Positions 1-6,871 are shown, counted from the first letter of the stretch. The stretch: DNA of 8,774 bases from Vulcanimicrobiota bacterium (GCA_003133185.1 PKWF01000163.1:6796-15569); one strand, 5' to 3'. The notes: generated from the letters alone by a model not told the origin. A program made the numbers and translations.

Positions 1-2
1 GC

Positions 3-227
3 ATCCCGCAGTTCGACTACGATTCGCTGCTCTGGGGCGAGCGAGAGATTCGCAGCGTAACGAACATGACGCGGAAGGACGCACGAGATTTCCTCGAGCT
101 CGCCGCGCAGATCGGAATCAAACCGACGGCGACCGCTTTTCCGCTCGAGCGCGTGAACGACGCCCTCCGGGCCCTCGAAAATGACTCGATCGATGGATCG
201 GCGGTCGTGTTCCCCCGGGGTATTTAA
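3..227 (+). CDS. Zinc-type alcohol dehydrogenase, C-terminal fragment
   Basis: This is the last 74 codons of a gene that enters from the left edge, in frame from base 3 to a TAA at 225-227. The residues IPQFDYDSLLWGEREI near the start, followed by RSVTNMTRKDARDFLELAA and a FPLERVNDALRAL segment, match the C-terminal end of zinc-dependent medium-chain alcohol dehydrogenases. In that family this stretch closes the Rossmann domain and the final catalytic-domain helix, and the 'PLERVNDAL..L' helix followed by a short beta strand (here GSAVVF) is typical. The family oxidises alcohols or reduces aldehydes with NAD(P), in the cytoplasm. The catalytic zinc ligands and the nucleotide-binding glycine motif lie upstream of the window, so substrate and cofactor cannot be judged. 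The family call is fairly safe; the exact enzyme is unknown. Confidence 0.8.
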   Translation: MPQFDYDSLLWGEREIRSVTNMTRKDARDFLELAAQIGIKPTATAFPLERVNDALRALENDSIDGSAVVFPRGI

Positions 228-304
228 CGATACCGGAGTCATTGGATTTTTGGTACGCTAGTTTTCTCCGCCATTAGTTTCTGACCGTTAAGAAAGTAAA
301 AAAC

Positions 305-1123
305 ATGCAAAGTCTGATTCGAGCTGCGCTCGCAGCCTTCGTTTTTATCGCGTTCACGGCCGCGCCCATGCCGTCGCTTGCACAGGTCTCGATAGGCGTC
401 GGCGTCACGATTGCGCCTCCGCCGATACCCGTTTACGCGCAACCTCCCTGTTCCACGCCGAACTACCTATGGGAACCGGGCTATTGGGCGTGGGGACCAG
501 GCGGCTACTACTGGGTACCGGGAACGTGGGTCGCCGCGCCTTCGGTGGGAATGCTTTGGACCCCCGGATACTGGGGCTGGAGCTCAAACGCGTACCACTG
601 GCACGGGGGTTACTGGGGCCGATCGGTGGGATTCTACGGCGGCGTCAGCTACGGGTTCGGGTATTTTGGCACCGGTTACGTCGGCGGTAGATGGAACGGA
701 AATGCCTTCCGTTACAACACCGCCGTGACCAGCATCAACCGGACGGTGATCCACAATACCTACGTGGACAAAACCGTGATTCGCAACACCTCCAATCACA
801 CGAGTTACAACGGGGGCAAAGGCGGCATTCAAGCGCAGCCGGTTAAGGCCGAAAAAGCAGCCCCGCAAGACCAGCACCCCCCGACGACGGAACAAACGAC
901 CCACGAGCAGACGGCGGCGCAGGACCGCAATCATCTAGCGACCGTCAATCACGGCCATCCCACGACTACGGCCGTCCAGCACCCGTACAGCGCCACGAAC
1001 CGGCCGCCGCATTACACGCCCGTCACCAGCGCAGACCGGCAAGCCGCCCAGTCACACGTCGCAGCGCCGCAAAAGGCAGCGCCGCAAAAGGCAGCGCCCC
1101 AATCGCAGAAGCCTCCGCGGTAA
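305..1123 (+). CDS. Exported YXWGXW (WXXGXW) repeat protein
   Basis: The product is 272 aa. Residues 1-26 form a signal peptide with a hydrophobic core (AALAAFVFIAFTAA) and a likely cleavage after PSLA. Residues 56-104 carry four aromatic repeats of the WxPGYW type: W56EPGYW, Y69WVPGTW, W85TPGYW and W99HGGYW. These are characteristic of the YXWGXW/WXXGXW family (PF12779-like), exported proteins of unknown biochemical role. A Gly/Tyr-rich stretch (about 105-130) follows, then a VTSINRTVIHNTYVDKTVIRN segment usual downstream of such repeats. The tail from about 178 to 272 is low-complexity, rich in His, Gln, Ala, Pro and Thr, and ends in a short QKAAP tandem repeat. The chosen ATG is the first one before the signal peptide. 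Its ribosome binding site is weak, with only an A-rich stretch directly upstream. The gene stands alone and converges on the next one. The family is recognised; its function is not known. Confidence 0.88.
   Translation: MQSLIRAALAAFVFIAFTAAPMPSLAQVSIGVGVTIAPPPIPVYAQPPCSTPNYLWEPGYWAWGPGGYYWVPGTWVAAPSVGMLWTPGYWGWSSNAYHWHGGYWGRSVGFYGGVSYGFGYFGTGYVGGRWNGNAFRYNTAVTSINRTVIHNTYVDKTVIRNTSNHTSYNGGKGGIQAQPVKAEKAAPQDQHPPTTEQTTHEQTAAQDRNHLATVNHGHPTTTAVQHPYSATNRPPHYTPVTSADRQAAQSHVAAPQKAAPQKAAPQSQKPPR
1061..1098 (+). repeat. 15-bp in-frame tandem repeat, about 2.5 copies
   Basis: The unit GCAGCGCCGCAAAAG occurs twice perfectly (1061-1075 and 1076-1090) and is followed by a partial third copy (GCAGCGCC at 1091-1098). 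It lies in frame near the 3' end of the YXWGXW gene and encodes the repeated pentapeptide AAPQK. The 15-bp period keeps the frame, so a change in copy number would alter only tail length. Confidence 0.9.
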
Positions 1124-1136
1124 GCGAGATTGCGCC

Positions 1137-2132
1137 CTAGCGCGGCGGTCGCTCGGGCAGCCTTCTGGTGGCCGGGGCGAGCGGGAGCCTGTCGTTCGCA
1201 ACGTCGAGCGGGTGTGCCACAATTCGATAGTCGAAGTCGAGTCTTGAACGGCCGCCTTCGACTTCGCGAACTTGGAACGCGGAAGGCGTCTTGACGCTCA
1301 CGTAGAGCCCGCGCGTATCGGCCAGCGGCGTCAGGAAGACATAATACTGGCTGTTGCGACTCATGACGGAAGCAAAGGCCGAGTCTATCGGGACGTTCGC
1401 AATACCGCCAAACATTCGCGCGGTTCCGACGTCTTCGATGGTTGGCGAAGCCGACTCCGATGCGTAAGCAAGAACTTGCTGGCCCGCGCTGTTTCGGTGC
1501 TGCACGCGCACAGATTTCTTACCCGTGATCTTTCCCGTGCATTTCAGATTGGCCTTTGGATCGATAATGCAAGAATCGTCGTTCGCCGAGTCCGATCCAG
1601 CGAAGATATCTGTCGAGGTGTCGTCCGAAAAGGCGACCAGAGCGACTCCGCCGTTGCTGGATTCCCCCGTGACACCCATGGCGCCGCCATCACCGTAAAC
1701 GCCGGTTTCCGCGAGCCCCGAATCGCCATCACCGTAGCCCGCGACGCCCGCGAAGTCCATCGGGCTGCTCGTGTGTCCCTCGACGCCGTTGCTGCTAGTG
1801 GACTTTCCGTACACGCCTTGGCCGTTCGAGGAGCGGCCATAGACGCCGTGCGCCGATCCGCTCGAGTTACTAGCGATGCCGGCAACGCCGGAGTTCCCGG
1901 TTGTCGACGAGGTCGTGCCCTCCACGCCGTTTCCGCTGGTGCCCTGCCCTTCGATGCCGCCGCCGGCACCCGTGTTTTGCCAGACGAGACAATAGCCGGA
2001 TGAAGAGCAGGAGTCGTTCGGCCGTGCGCGCTCGGCCCGCACGACGCCGAAAGCGGACAGAGCGACGATCGCACCAACGGCGATCATGCTCACGGCTATC
2101 AGAGAACGTAACCGGAATGTTGCTTTATACAT
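1137..2132 (-). CDS. Exported GVYG/GVEG-repeat surface protein
   Basis: The product is 331 aa from the ATG at 2132. That start is chosen because AAAGGA lies 6 nt upstream and the protein then opens with a good signal or anchor sequence (MYKATFRLRSLIAVSMIAVG, hydrophobic to about residue 31). The frame stays open to 2282, but the extra 50 residues look like spurious read-through. Residues about 55-160 are a glycine/serine-rich array of short units: GVEG, GVAG, GVYG (three times), GVTG. Such arrays are seen in large secreted or tail-fibre-like beta-structured proteins of soil bacteria. A linker with a Cys pair (C188, C198) and a 'NLKCTGKITG' element leads to a more compact C-terminal domain (about 205-331) containing GLYVSVKTPSAFQVREVEGG and FDYRIVAHP. 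Cysteines 42 and 48 form a second possible disulfide. I infer a surface-exposed, possibly trimeric fibrous protein; the function is unknown. It ends 13 bp from the convergent YXWGXW gene. Confidence 0.82.
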   Translation of the reverse strand: MYKATFRLRSLIAVSMIAVGAIVALSAFGVVRAERARPNDSCSSSGYCLVWQNTGAGGGIEGQGTSGNGVEGTTSSTTGNSGVAGIASNSSGSAHGVYGRSSNGQGVYGKSTSSNGVEGHTSSPMDFAGVAGYGDGDSGLAETGVYGDGGAMGVTGESSNGGVALVAFSDDTSTDIFAGSDSANDDSCIIDPKANLKCTGKITGKKSVRVQHRNSAGQQVLAYASESASPTIEDVGTARMFGGIANVPIDSAFASVMSRNSQYYVFLTPLADTRGLYVSVKTPSAFQVREVEGGRSRLDFDYRIVAHPLDVANDRLPLAPATRRLPERPPR

Positions 2133-2138
2133 CGTTGA

Positions 2139-2144
2139 TCCTTT
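2139..2144 (-). promoter_or_regulatory. Ribosome binding site deciding the start at 2132
   Basis: On the minus strand AAAGGA is followed by 6 nt and then ATG at 2132. It supports this internal start over the longer open frame beginning at 2282. Confidence 0.7.
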
Positions 2145-2354
2145 CTTACACTCGAGTTGGCGAGTCGACTCTCCGTGCCACTGAACGCCTTGGAGGAAAA
2201 TGAATCCCTGATTCAGCGTTATCGGCTCGAACGAAGTCCCAGCGTGGCGGAGGCCTGCCGATTGGCCCTTCTGTCGCCTCATCTGCCTCCCTTCTGCGCC
2301 CGCTAGCGCTTCGAACGCTTTCGTACGTCTCGCCTGCTACGCTGGCCTCGTATC

Positions 2355-2384
2355 TCGGCACTTATGTAATCGGCACTTATTCAA
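2355..2384 (+). repeat. Tandem 15-bp direct repeat upstream of lipoprotein gene
   Basis: TCGGCACTTATGTAA (2355-2369) is followed directly by TCGGCACTTATTCAA (2370-2384), 13 of 15 bases identical. It ends at the ribosome binding site of the next gene and overlaps a TGTAAT sequence that resembles a -10 box. It may be a regulator binding site or a small duplication; no function is demonstrated. Confidence 0.6.
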
Positions 2385-2390
2385 AAGGAG
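2385..2390 (+). promoter_or_regulatory. Ribosome binding site for TTG-initiated lipoprotein
   Basis: AAGGAG is followed by a 7-nt spacer and a TTG start at 2398. This strong site justifies the non-ATG start, which places a complete lipoprotein signal peptide at the N-terminus. Confidence 0.8.
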
Positions 2391-2397
2391 CTTACTC

Positions 2398-3357
2398 TTG
2401 AACTATCGCTCGGCCATTCTCATTATCGCCCCGCTCGCGGCGGCGCTTACGCTGCCAAGCTGCGGGGGCGGCAATCTTGCCGGCACGCCGGCTGCAAGCA
2501 GCGCGCTGGCGGCAACGCCTACCGAGGCGCATCGGGGCGCCCATTCCTGGATGAACCCCGCTGGGCGCACCCAGCAACTGCTCTATATCGCAGACTCGGG
2601 CTCCGCCACGGTAAAGGTATACACCTATCCTGGCTTGTCGTACACCGGCGAGTTAACCGGTTTCGTACAACCATTGTTTGACTGCGTCGACAACAGCGGA
2701 AACGTCTGGATCTCCGATTACGGTCCCAGCGGCGCGCTTTACGAATACGCGCATGGCGGCACGACGCCGATCAACGAGTTGACCGGTCTTTCGTATCCAT
2801 ACGCGTGCGCCGTCAATCGTCAAAACGGCGATCTCGCCGTTGCCATCAACGTCGAGACGGAGTCGACCAACTTGGGCGAAGTTGCCGTTTACCACAACGG
2901 ATCAGGTCCGCCGAGCATCCATATCGATCACAACTTTACGCTCAACTCTGGCCTGGCTTACGATAACTCCGGGAACCTCTTCGTTGACGGCTTCGCCGCG
3001 GGCGACGCATTCCATTACGCGGAATTGCCCACGGGCAGTTCTACCTTTACCGACATCACCCTGAGCACGACGCCGTCTTCGCCCGGAGCCGTTGTTTGGG
3101 ATGGGCAGTACATCGACATCGGTGATGACTCGAACACCATTTATCAAACCCAAGGCTCGACGATAGTGCACAGTATCTCACTCAAGCTATCAAAAGATAC
3201 CCTGCGCGGTTTCTTCGTGCCATCGGCCAAAAAGCTGATTGCCCCGGATGCGTACGCGAACGTCGTCGGCGTCTTTCGCTACCCGCGCGGAGGCTCCGAA
3301 AAGAAGAGCATCGCGAGCGGACTCAATACGCCGTGGGACGTCGTCGTCAGCAGGTAG
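2398..3357 (+). CDS. Lipoprotein with SMP-30/NHL-like beta-propeller
   Basis: The product is 319 aa and starts at TTG behind a strong AAGGAG. Residues 1-22 are a lipoprotein signal peptide with lipobox L19-P-S-C22, followed by a GGGN stretch, so the mature protein should be lipid-anchored. After a short linker (23-58), about six propeller-like repeats follow. Each has a strand such as LLYIADSGS, NVWISDYGPSG, GDLAVAIN, NLFVDGFAAGD or KLIAPDAYAN, then a charged or aromatic strand such as VKVYTYPG, LYEYAHGG, VAVYHNG or VGVFRYPRGG. This pattern is that of NHL/SMP-30-type beta-propellers. Members include gluconolactonases and ligand-binding proteins, but I see no clear metal-ligand set that would support an enzyme. 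The last 11 bp overlap the convergent DUF4386 gene. Substrate or partner is unknown; an extracytoplasmic binding or scaffold role is inferred. Confidence 0.85.
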   Translation: MNYRSAILIIAPLAAALTLPSCGGGNLAGTPAASSALAATPTEAHRGAHSWMNPAGRTQQLLYIADSGSATVKVYTYPGLSYTGELTGFVQPLFDCVDNSGNVWISDYGPSGALYEYAHGGTTPINELTGLSYPYACAVNRQNGDLAVAINVETESTNLGEVAVYHNGSGPPSIHIDHNFTLNSGLAYDNSGNLFVDGFAAGDAFHYAELPTGSSTFTDITLSTTPSSPGAVVWDGQYIDIGDDSNTIYQTQGSTIVHSISLKLSKDTLRGFFVPSAKKLIAPDAYANVVGVFRYPRGGSEKKSIASGLNTPWDVVVSR

Positions 3358-3910
3358 CGGCGCTGGCCTGCTCTTTCCATCGTCGAGCGTTAACGCCGAG
3401 TACGAGAAGCCATAGCATCAGCGCTCCTTCTGCGAGGATGCCTAGGACCTTGATGTAGACGGACAGATGGTTGGCCAGCAGCGGCGAGAGAAAAGCTAGC
3501 CAACCTAAACCGGCAAGCATCATCAGCACACCCAGAGTTCGAGGCAAGAAGGTTGACCCTAAAATCAGATAGCCGATCATGAGGCAATAGGGTCCAAAAA
3601 ATAAAAGAGGACTGACGTGAAACGGAGCGCGATGAAAGACACCAAGGGCGGTAATCACGCATCCCCCGAGGCCGATTAGGGCGGCCCACGAGGAGAGGGT
3701 CCTGCTCACAGGCTTAAACATATCGTAGAAGAGCAGGACGACGGCGACATAGAACGCGGTCGCGATGAGGTTGGCGGTGTCACTAAATATGACGAGGGTA
3801 CGGCCAACCAAGAACTGGGCGAATATGGCGGTCAGAAAGTAGAGCAGATAAACGGCACCGGTAACTCTGGCTCTAGGAGGCTTCGACGCTTCTGCAATCC
3901 GTTTCATCAT
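3347..3910 (-). CDS. DUF4386 family integral membrane protein
   Basis: The product is 187 aa with about six predicted membrane segments, roughly residues 17-37, 44-64, 73-91, 100-120, 122-143 and 153-175. Family-like motifs are RVTGAVYLLYFLTAIFAQF at the N-terminus, VVLLFYDMFKPVSRTLS after the second helix, GYLILGSTFLPRTLGVLM, and LWLLVLGVNARRWKEQA at the C-terminus. These fit DUF4386 (PF14329), membrane proteins of unknown function. Family members I know of are usually somewhat longer (about 210-240 aa), and the loop between helices 1 and 2 is short here. Two ATG codons are adjacent (3910 and 3907) and no Shine-Dalgarno is visible; a TAAGAT sequence ends 8 nt before the first ATG. The gene is monocistronic, overlapped tail-to-tail by the lipoprotein gene and divergent from the DUF5069 gene. 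Confidence 0.85.
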   Translation of the reverse strand: MMKRIAEASKPPRARVTGAVYLLYFLTAIFAQFLVGRTLVIFSDTANLIATAFYVAVVLLFYDMFKPVSRTLSSWAALIGLGGCVITALGVFHRAPFHVSPLLFFGPYCLMIGYLILGSTFLPRTLGVLMMLAGLGWLAFLSPLLANHLSVYIKVLGILAEGALMLWLLVLGVNARRWKEQASAATC

Positions 3911-4009
3911 CGTAGCTATCTTACCGTAGCAAGCTCATGTTTGTTCCAGCCAATCGCGCGCTGCCCGCGTCAGACGGGAGTTGCCGGCGGTTCGGGCAAA
4001 CCATCCGGT

Positions 4010-4447
4010 ATGACGCCACTCGATCTTCGAACGCACCGGCCGCGCGGTCCGCGCGAAACGATGCTCGGCTTCTATCTATTGCCACGCACCGTCGACAAAC
4101 TGCGAGCCGAGCTACCCGGCGGACATCTCGGTCCGTACCTCAACCACGATACGGGCTTCAGCGCATATCTCGTTCGGCGCTTGGGGTTGAAGATGGACGA
4201 ACTCCGGCAAGCTGTGGCGAGCGCGCCCGACGAGACGGCGCTTGTCGAATGGTTGGCCGCCAGGGTCGACGTAGCGTCCGCGCCGGAGCACAACGCGAAG
4301 TTCGAGACGATCGTCGTCGAGCGGATGAAACCTGAAGATCAGGAATTGGTGCGCCAACGTCATCCCGTGATGGAAACGCAGCCCGGCCTGTCAAAAATTC
4401 TCGATATCCTCGACGCCGACGACCGGTTCTCGTTCGGTGTCAACTAA
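4010..4447 (+). CDS. DUF5069 domain-containing protein
   Basis: The product is 145 aa from the ATG at 4010. The N-terminus MTPLDLRTHRPRGPRE matches the usual opening of DUF5069 proteins ('..DL....PRSPRE'). It is followed by the family hallmark LPRTVDKLRAELPG (24-37) and later by LDADDRF near the C-terminus. The length agrees with the family (about 140-150 aa). The protein has no signal peptide or membrane segment and is predicted to be cytoplasmic and mainly helical; its biochemical function is unknown. The frame is open upstream to an ATG at 3941, but those extra residues (Arg/Pro/Gly-rich, unlike the family) are probably not translated. No strong ribosome binding site precedes either start. 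It is the only complete gene here without an export or membrane signal. Confidence 0.87.
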   Translation: MTPLDLRTHRPRGPRETMLGFYLLPRTVDKLRAELPGGHLGPYLNHDTGFSAYLVRRLGLKMDELRQAVASAPDETALVEWLAARVDVASAPEHNAKFETIVVERMKPEDQELVRQRHPVMETQPGLSKILDILDADDRFSFGVN

Positions 4448-4549
4448 ACGCTCGGTGTTTTTCTCCCGGAAGGCACGCAAATCGTCAACCGGGGTGGCGA
4501 CGTGCGAGCCCGGCCAGTGGATCTCTCAAGGATAGATCAGTACAACATC

Positions 4550-4579
4550 CTACCGGTCACGTCGCTAGACATCCGGTAG
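4550..4579. other. Inverted repeat downstream of the minus-strand operon
   Basis: CTACCGG (4550-4556) pairs with CCGGTAG (4573-4579), and the loop contains a second small stem, GTC/GAC (4561-4563 with 4568-4570). It lies 11 bp beyond the stop of the last operon gene and about 100 bp beyond the stop of the DUF5069 gene. There is no T-run after it on the minus strand, so it is not a canonical intrinsic terminator. It may be an mRNA 3'-end stabilising hairpin or chance. Confidence 0.35.
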
Positions 4580-4590
4580 AAAACCTTCCC

Positions 4591-5892
4591 CTAACGAGTA
4601 ATCTCGAAAACGGCTCCGTAGCCATTCTGCCCGCCGTCGCTCGTTGCGCCATACAGGTTGCCGGTCGCGTCGAGCGTTAGCGAGCCGCTCGGATACTGGC
4701 CGTCACTGCCACCGGTGAGCGAGTAGAGGATTTTTTCCTTCCACTGGCCACCCTTGGACGGGCTCAGTTCGTAGACGATTCCCGAATTGCTCGCGCCGCC
4801 GAAGACCGTCGTGCCGTAAAGATTGCCGCGCTTGTCGGCAATCACTCCGCCGTACGGCGCGTTGCCGTCACCGGGCGCGCCGAAGGCGTGCAGCGCTTTC
4901 TCGGTCCACTGATGCTTCGTTCCTAAAACAAGCTCAAAAGCAACTCCGCCATCGTTTGACCCGCTCTCGATCGCCGTGCCGTAAAGTTTCCCTTTCGCCG
5001 GCATGATCATCCCCGCATACGGATCTTCGCCGCCGCCGTTACCGCTGAATGTGTACAACACGCTATCCTTCCAGGCAGCGTGCTTGCGCAGCTCGAACGC
5101 GACGCCGTCGTTATCGCCGTCGTACTTGTAGGTCGTGCCGTAGAGATTGCCGGTGCGGTCTGCAACGACGCCCCCGGCCGGCGCGCTGCCGTCGGTCGTG
5201 CCTTGGAAGCTGTACAGCACGCTCTCTTTCCATCCAGCTCCGCCGGCCGGCGCGAGCGAGAAGACCGTGCCGTTTCCGCTGCTGCCGCCGTACCACGTCG
5301 TGCTGTACAGCGTGCCGTTCGCGCTCGGCAGCAGCGTCGCGTTGGGGAACTCGCCGTCGCTTCCGTCAAAGGTGTGCAAGACGCTCTCCGTCCAGCCGCT
5401 GCTCTTGCTTAGCTCATAGACGACGCCGCAGCCGATCGAGCACGTGAAGTTGCCGCCGGTGCTTCCGGTGCCGAGGATGTCTCCGCTCTTGTCGAGGATG
5501 ACGCCGGCGTTCGGAAACCCGCCGTCGTCGCTATCTTGAAACGCATACAGCGGCGTCTCGCTCCAGCCGCCGCCCTCCTTGGGTGACAACTCGAAAACGA
5601 CACCGCAACCGCCGCCGACTTGGCCGCCGCACGAATCGTTTCCGCCGAAGTGCGTCGTACCATACGCATTACCCGACGCGTCGAAAACGAGGCCGCCATT
5701 TGGGCCCCCACCATCCACGCCGTCGGCAAAGGAATAGAGCACCTTTTCGGTCGCGTGCGCGTGCGCGAGCCCGACTGGCTGCAAGCTCACCGCAGGTAAC
5801 GGCGTCGGCGAGTTGGGGGCGCCGCAACCGGCCAGCACCGCAACCAAGGTCACGCCGAGAATAGCTCGAGGATTCACCGGCCGCCGAATCAA
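4591..5892 (-). CDS. GloVer-repeat (TIGR03803-type) lipoprotein
   Basis: The product is 433 aa. The signal peptide ends in lipobox L20-A-G-C23, followed by a Pro/Ser-rich linker to about residue 48. Residues 49-433 consist of seven repeats of about 55 aa, each running from 'E.vLYSF....DG..P.gg' through 'D..GNLYGTT..GG' to 'G.VFEL'. This is the Gloeo_Verruco ('GloVer') tandem repeat. Such repeats are thought to fold as propeller-like beta-sheets on the cell surface; no activity is established. The first two repeats each carry a cysteine pair (C88/C96 and C151/C155) in the same loop, and the other five carry none. The start is TTG, overlapping the TGA of the upstream gene as TTGA, which implies translational coupling; a GTG at codon 6 is an alternative. 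This is the last gene of a three-gene propeller operon. Confidence 0.9.
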   Translation of the reverse strand: MIRRPVNPRAILGVTLVAVLAGCGAPNSPTPLPAVSLQPVGLAHAHATEKVLYSFADGVDGGGPNGGLVFDASGNAYGTTHFGGNDSCGGQVGGGCGVVFELSPKEGGGWSETPLYAFQDSDDGGFPNAGVILDKSGDILGTGSTGGNFTCSIGCGVVYELSKSSGWTESVLHTFDGSDGEFPNATLLPSANGTLYSTTWYGGSSGNGTVFSLAPAGGAGWKESVLYSFQGTTDGSAPAGGVVADRTGNLYGTTYKYDGDNDGVAFELRKHAAWKDSVLYTFSGNGGGEDPYAGMIMPAKGKLYGTAIESGSNDGGVAFELVLGTKHQWTEKALHAFGAPGDGNAPYGGVIADKRGNLYGTTVFGGASNSGIVYELSPSKGGQWKEKILYSLTGGSDGQYPSGSLTLDATGNLYGATSDGGQNGYGAVFEITR

Positions 5893-6851
5893 CGTATTCC
5901 CGGTGACCTTGGATTAATTCGCCAGACGACGCCGCCGTTGTAGTTGGCGAGCCACACCGACCCATTCCCGAAGCAAATCGCGTCGCCGCCGGGCCCATAC
6001 CACTGCTTGACGACGGTGTTTGTCGCGGCATCGACGTTCGTCAGCGGGGTCCCGACGAGCGTCGCCCACGCGGAGCCCGCACCGAAGGTGATGTCGCCGC
6101 CGAAGCCGCGAATGTTCGCGCGAATCCTTGCGACGACGCGCTTCGATTGCAGGTCGACCTTGGTGATGGAGCCGTCGGCTTGACCGATCGTCCATACGGC
6201 GCCCCCGCCGGCGGTAATAAAATGCGGCTTCGATGCGATCGGAATGATCGCAATTCGGCGACCGCTCTCGGCATCGAAGGCAGTGAGAAGATTCGCGGCG
6301 CCGCTCGTGATCCAAATCGCTCGCCCGGCGTAGACCGGGTTCTGCGATCCCCTTGCAACGCGGATTTTTTGCCGTACGGATCCAGTCGCCGGGTCGATGC
6401 GGGAAAGGATGCCGTCGGCCGTCGCAAGCCATACGCTATCCGGACTCGTCGTGATCGCACCTTCAGAGTTTGCCGGGGTTATCGGCAACGTCGCTTTCAC
6501 TCGGTTAGTCGCCGAGTCGATTCGCACGAGCGAGCTTCCCGCACCCTTCGGTCCGCAGATCGGCACCCATACGCTGCCGAATCCGTATGCGATTCCCGAG
6601 CACGGGATGCCGGGTAGTTTTATTCTCGAGCTAACCGTGTTGGTGGCTGGGTTCACGCGCTCCACCTCTTTGAGCGTGATGTTCGCAATCCACAGCGCGT
6701 TCGAGCCGCTCGTCATCCAGTCGGGCGCCCCGCGTATGACAATCGTCGTGCGAGGCAAGTCGGAAATGGTCGGCCGCGGCTGCATGCCATTCGCCGCGTA
6801 AGCGGAAAGGGCTGCGTAAGCGGTCAGCGCAACGAAGGATAGAGGCCGCAT
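5889..6851 (-). CDS. Exported YVTN/Vgb-like seven-bladed beta-propeller protein
   Basis: The product is 320 aa from the ATG at 6851, or 328 aa from an in-frame ATG at 6875 that overlaps the upstream stop as ATGA. The inner start is preferred because GAAGGGA lies 9 nt upstream and the product then begins directly with a signal peptide (MRPLSFVALTAYAALSAYA). The outer ATG has no visible ribosome binding site. Seven repeats follow, each with a 'svWva' strand and a 'v.riDpaTn.v' strand: ALWIANITLKEVERVNPATN, SVWVPICGPKG..LVRIDSATN, SVWLATADGILSRIDPATG, AIWITSGAANLLTAFDAESG, AVWTIGQADGSITKVDLQS, SAWATLVGTPLTNVDAATN and SVWLANYNGGVVWRINP. This is the YVTN/virginiamycin-B-lyase-like propeller pattern. 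Secreted or periplasmic location is inferred, and no catalytic motif is visible. It is the middle gene of the operon. Confidence 0.87.
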   Translation of the reverse strand: MRPLSFVALTAYAALSAYAANGMQPRPTISDLPRTTIVIRGAPDWMTSGSNALWIANITLKEVERVNPATNTVSSRIKLPGIPCSGIAYGFGSVWVPICGPKGAGSSLVRIDSATNRVKATLPITPANSEGAITTSPDSVWLATADGILSRIDPATGSVRQKIRVARGSQNPVYAGRAIWITSGAANLLTAFDAESGRRIAIIPIASKPHFITAGGGAVWTIGQADGSITKVDLQSKRVVARIRANIRGFGGDITFGAGSAWATLVGTPLTNVDAATNTVVKQWYGPGGDAICFGNGSVWLANYNGGVVWRINPRSPGIR

Positions 6852-6871
6852 CAGAGGCGTTCCCTTCCGAG

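Larger units (their letters stand above)
2133..2397. other. Divergent intergenic region with presumed promoters
   Basis: This is the longest non-coding stretch of the window, lying between two outward-facing genes, so it should hold both promoters. It contains the perfect palindrome GAGTCGACTC (2162-2171), a near-palindrome around TTCGAA (2305-2319) and a 15-bp imperfect direct repeat (2355-2384). No convincing paired -35/-10 boxes were found on either strand. A minus-strand open frame crosses it, but it has no recognisable product. Confidence 0.4.

Noticed and set aside
237..304. Possible sigma-70 promoter before the YXWGXW gene (TTGGTA, 17 nt, ATTAGT)
   Set aside because: The -10 candidate matches only three of six consensus bases, too weak to list as a feature.
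1272..2003. A 243-codon plus-strand open frame antisense to the GVYG-repeat gene
   Set aside because: Its translation is Arg/Ala-rich, has no domain or export signal, and mirrors the repetitive coding strand; long antisense frames are expected in GC-rich genes.
2133..2282. N-terminal extension of the GVYG-repeat gene to an ATG at 2282
   Set aside because: The internal ATG at 2132 has a good AAAGGA and begins a proper signal sequence; the extension would bury that signal behind 50 residues.
2146..2361. A 71-codon minus-strand frame in the divergent intergenic region
   Set aside because: It has a GTG start without a ribosome binding site, an Arg/Glu/Ser-rich sequence with no recognisable motif, and it covers the expected promoter region.
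3941..4009. Upstream extension of the DUF5069 gene
   Set aside because: DUF5069 proteins normally begin just before the DL...PR.PRE motif; the extra 23 residues do not resemble the family and no SD precedes them.
4448..4475. TTTTT run after the DUF5069 stop as an intrinsic terminator
   Set aside because: There is no GC-rich inverted repeat immediately before the T-run; only a short direct repeat TCGGTGT is present.
5049..5447. Arg/Cys-rich plus-strand open frame opposite the GloVer gene
   Set aside because: It is the antisense of Gly-rich repeat codons; poly-Arg/Cys composition is a typical shadow artefact.
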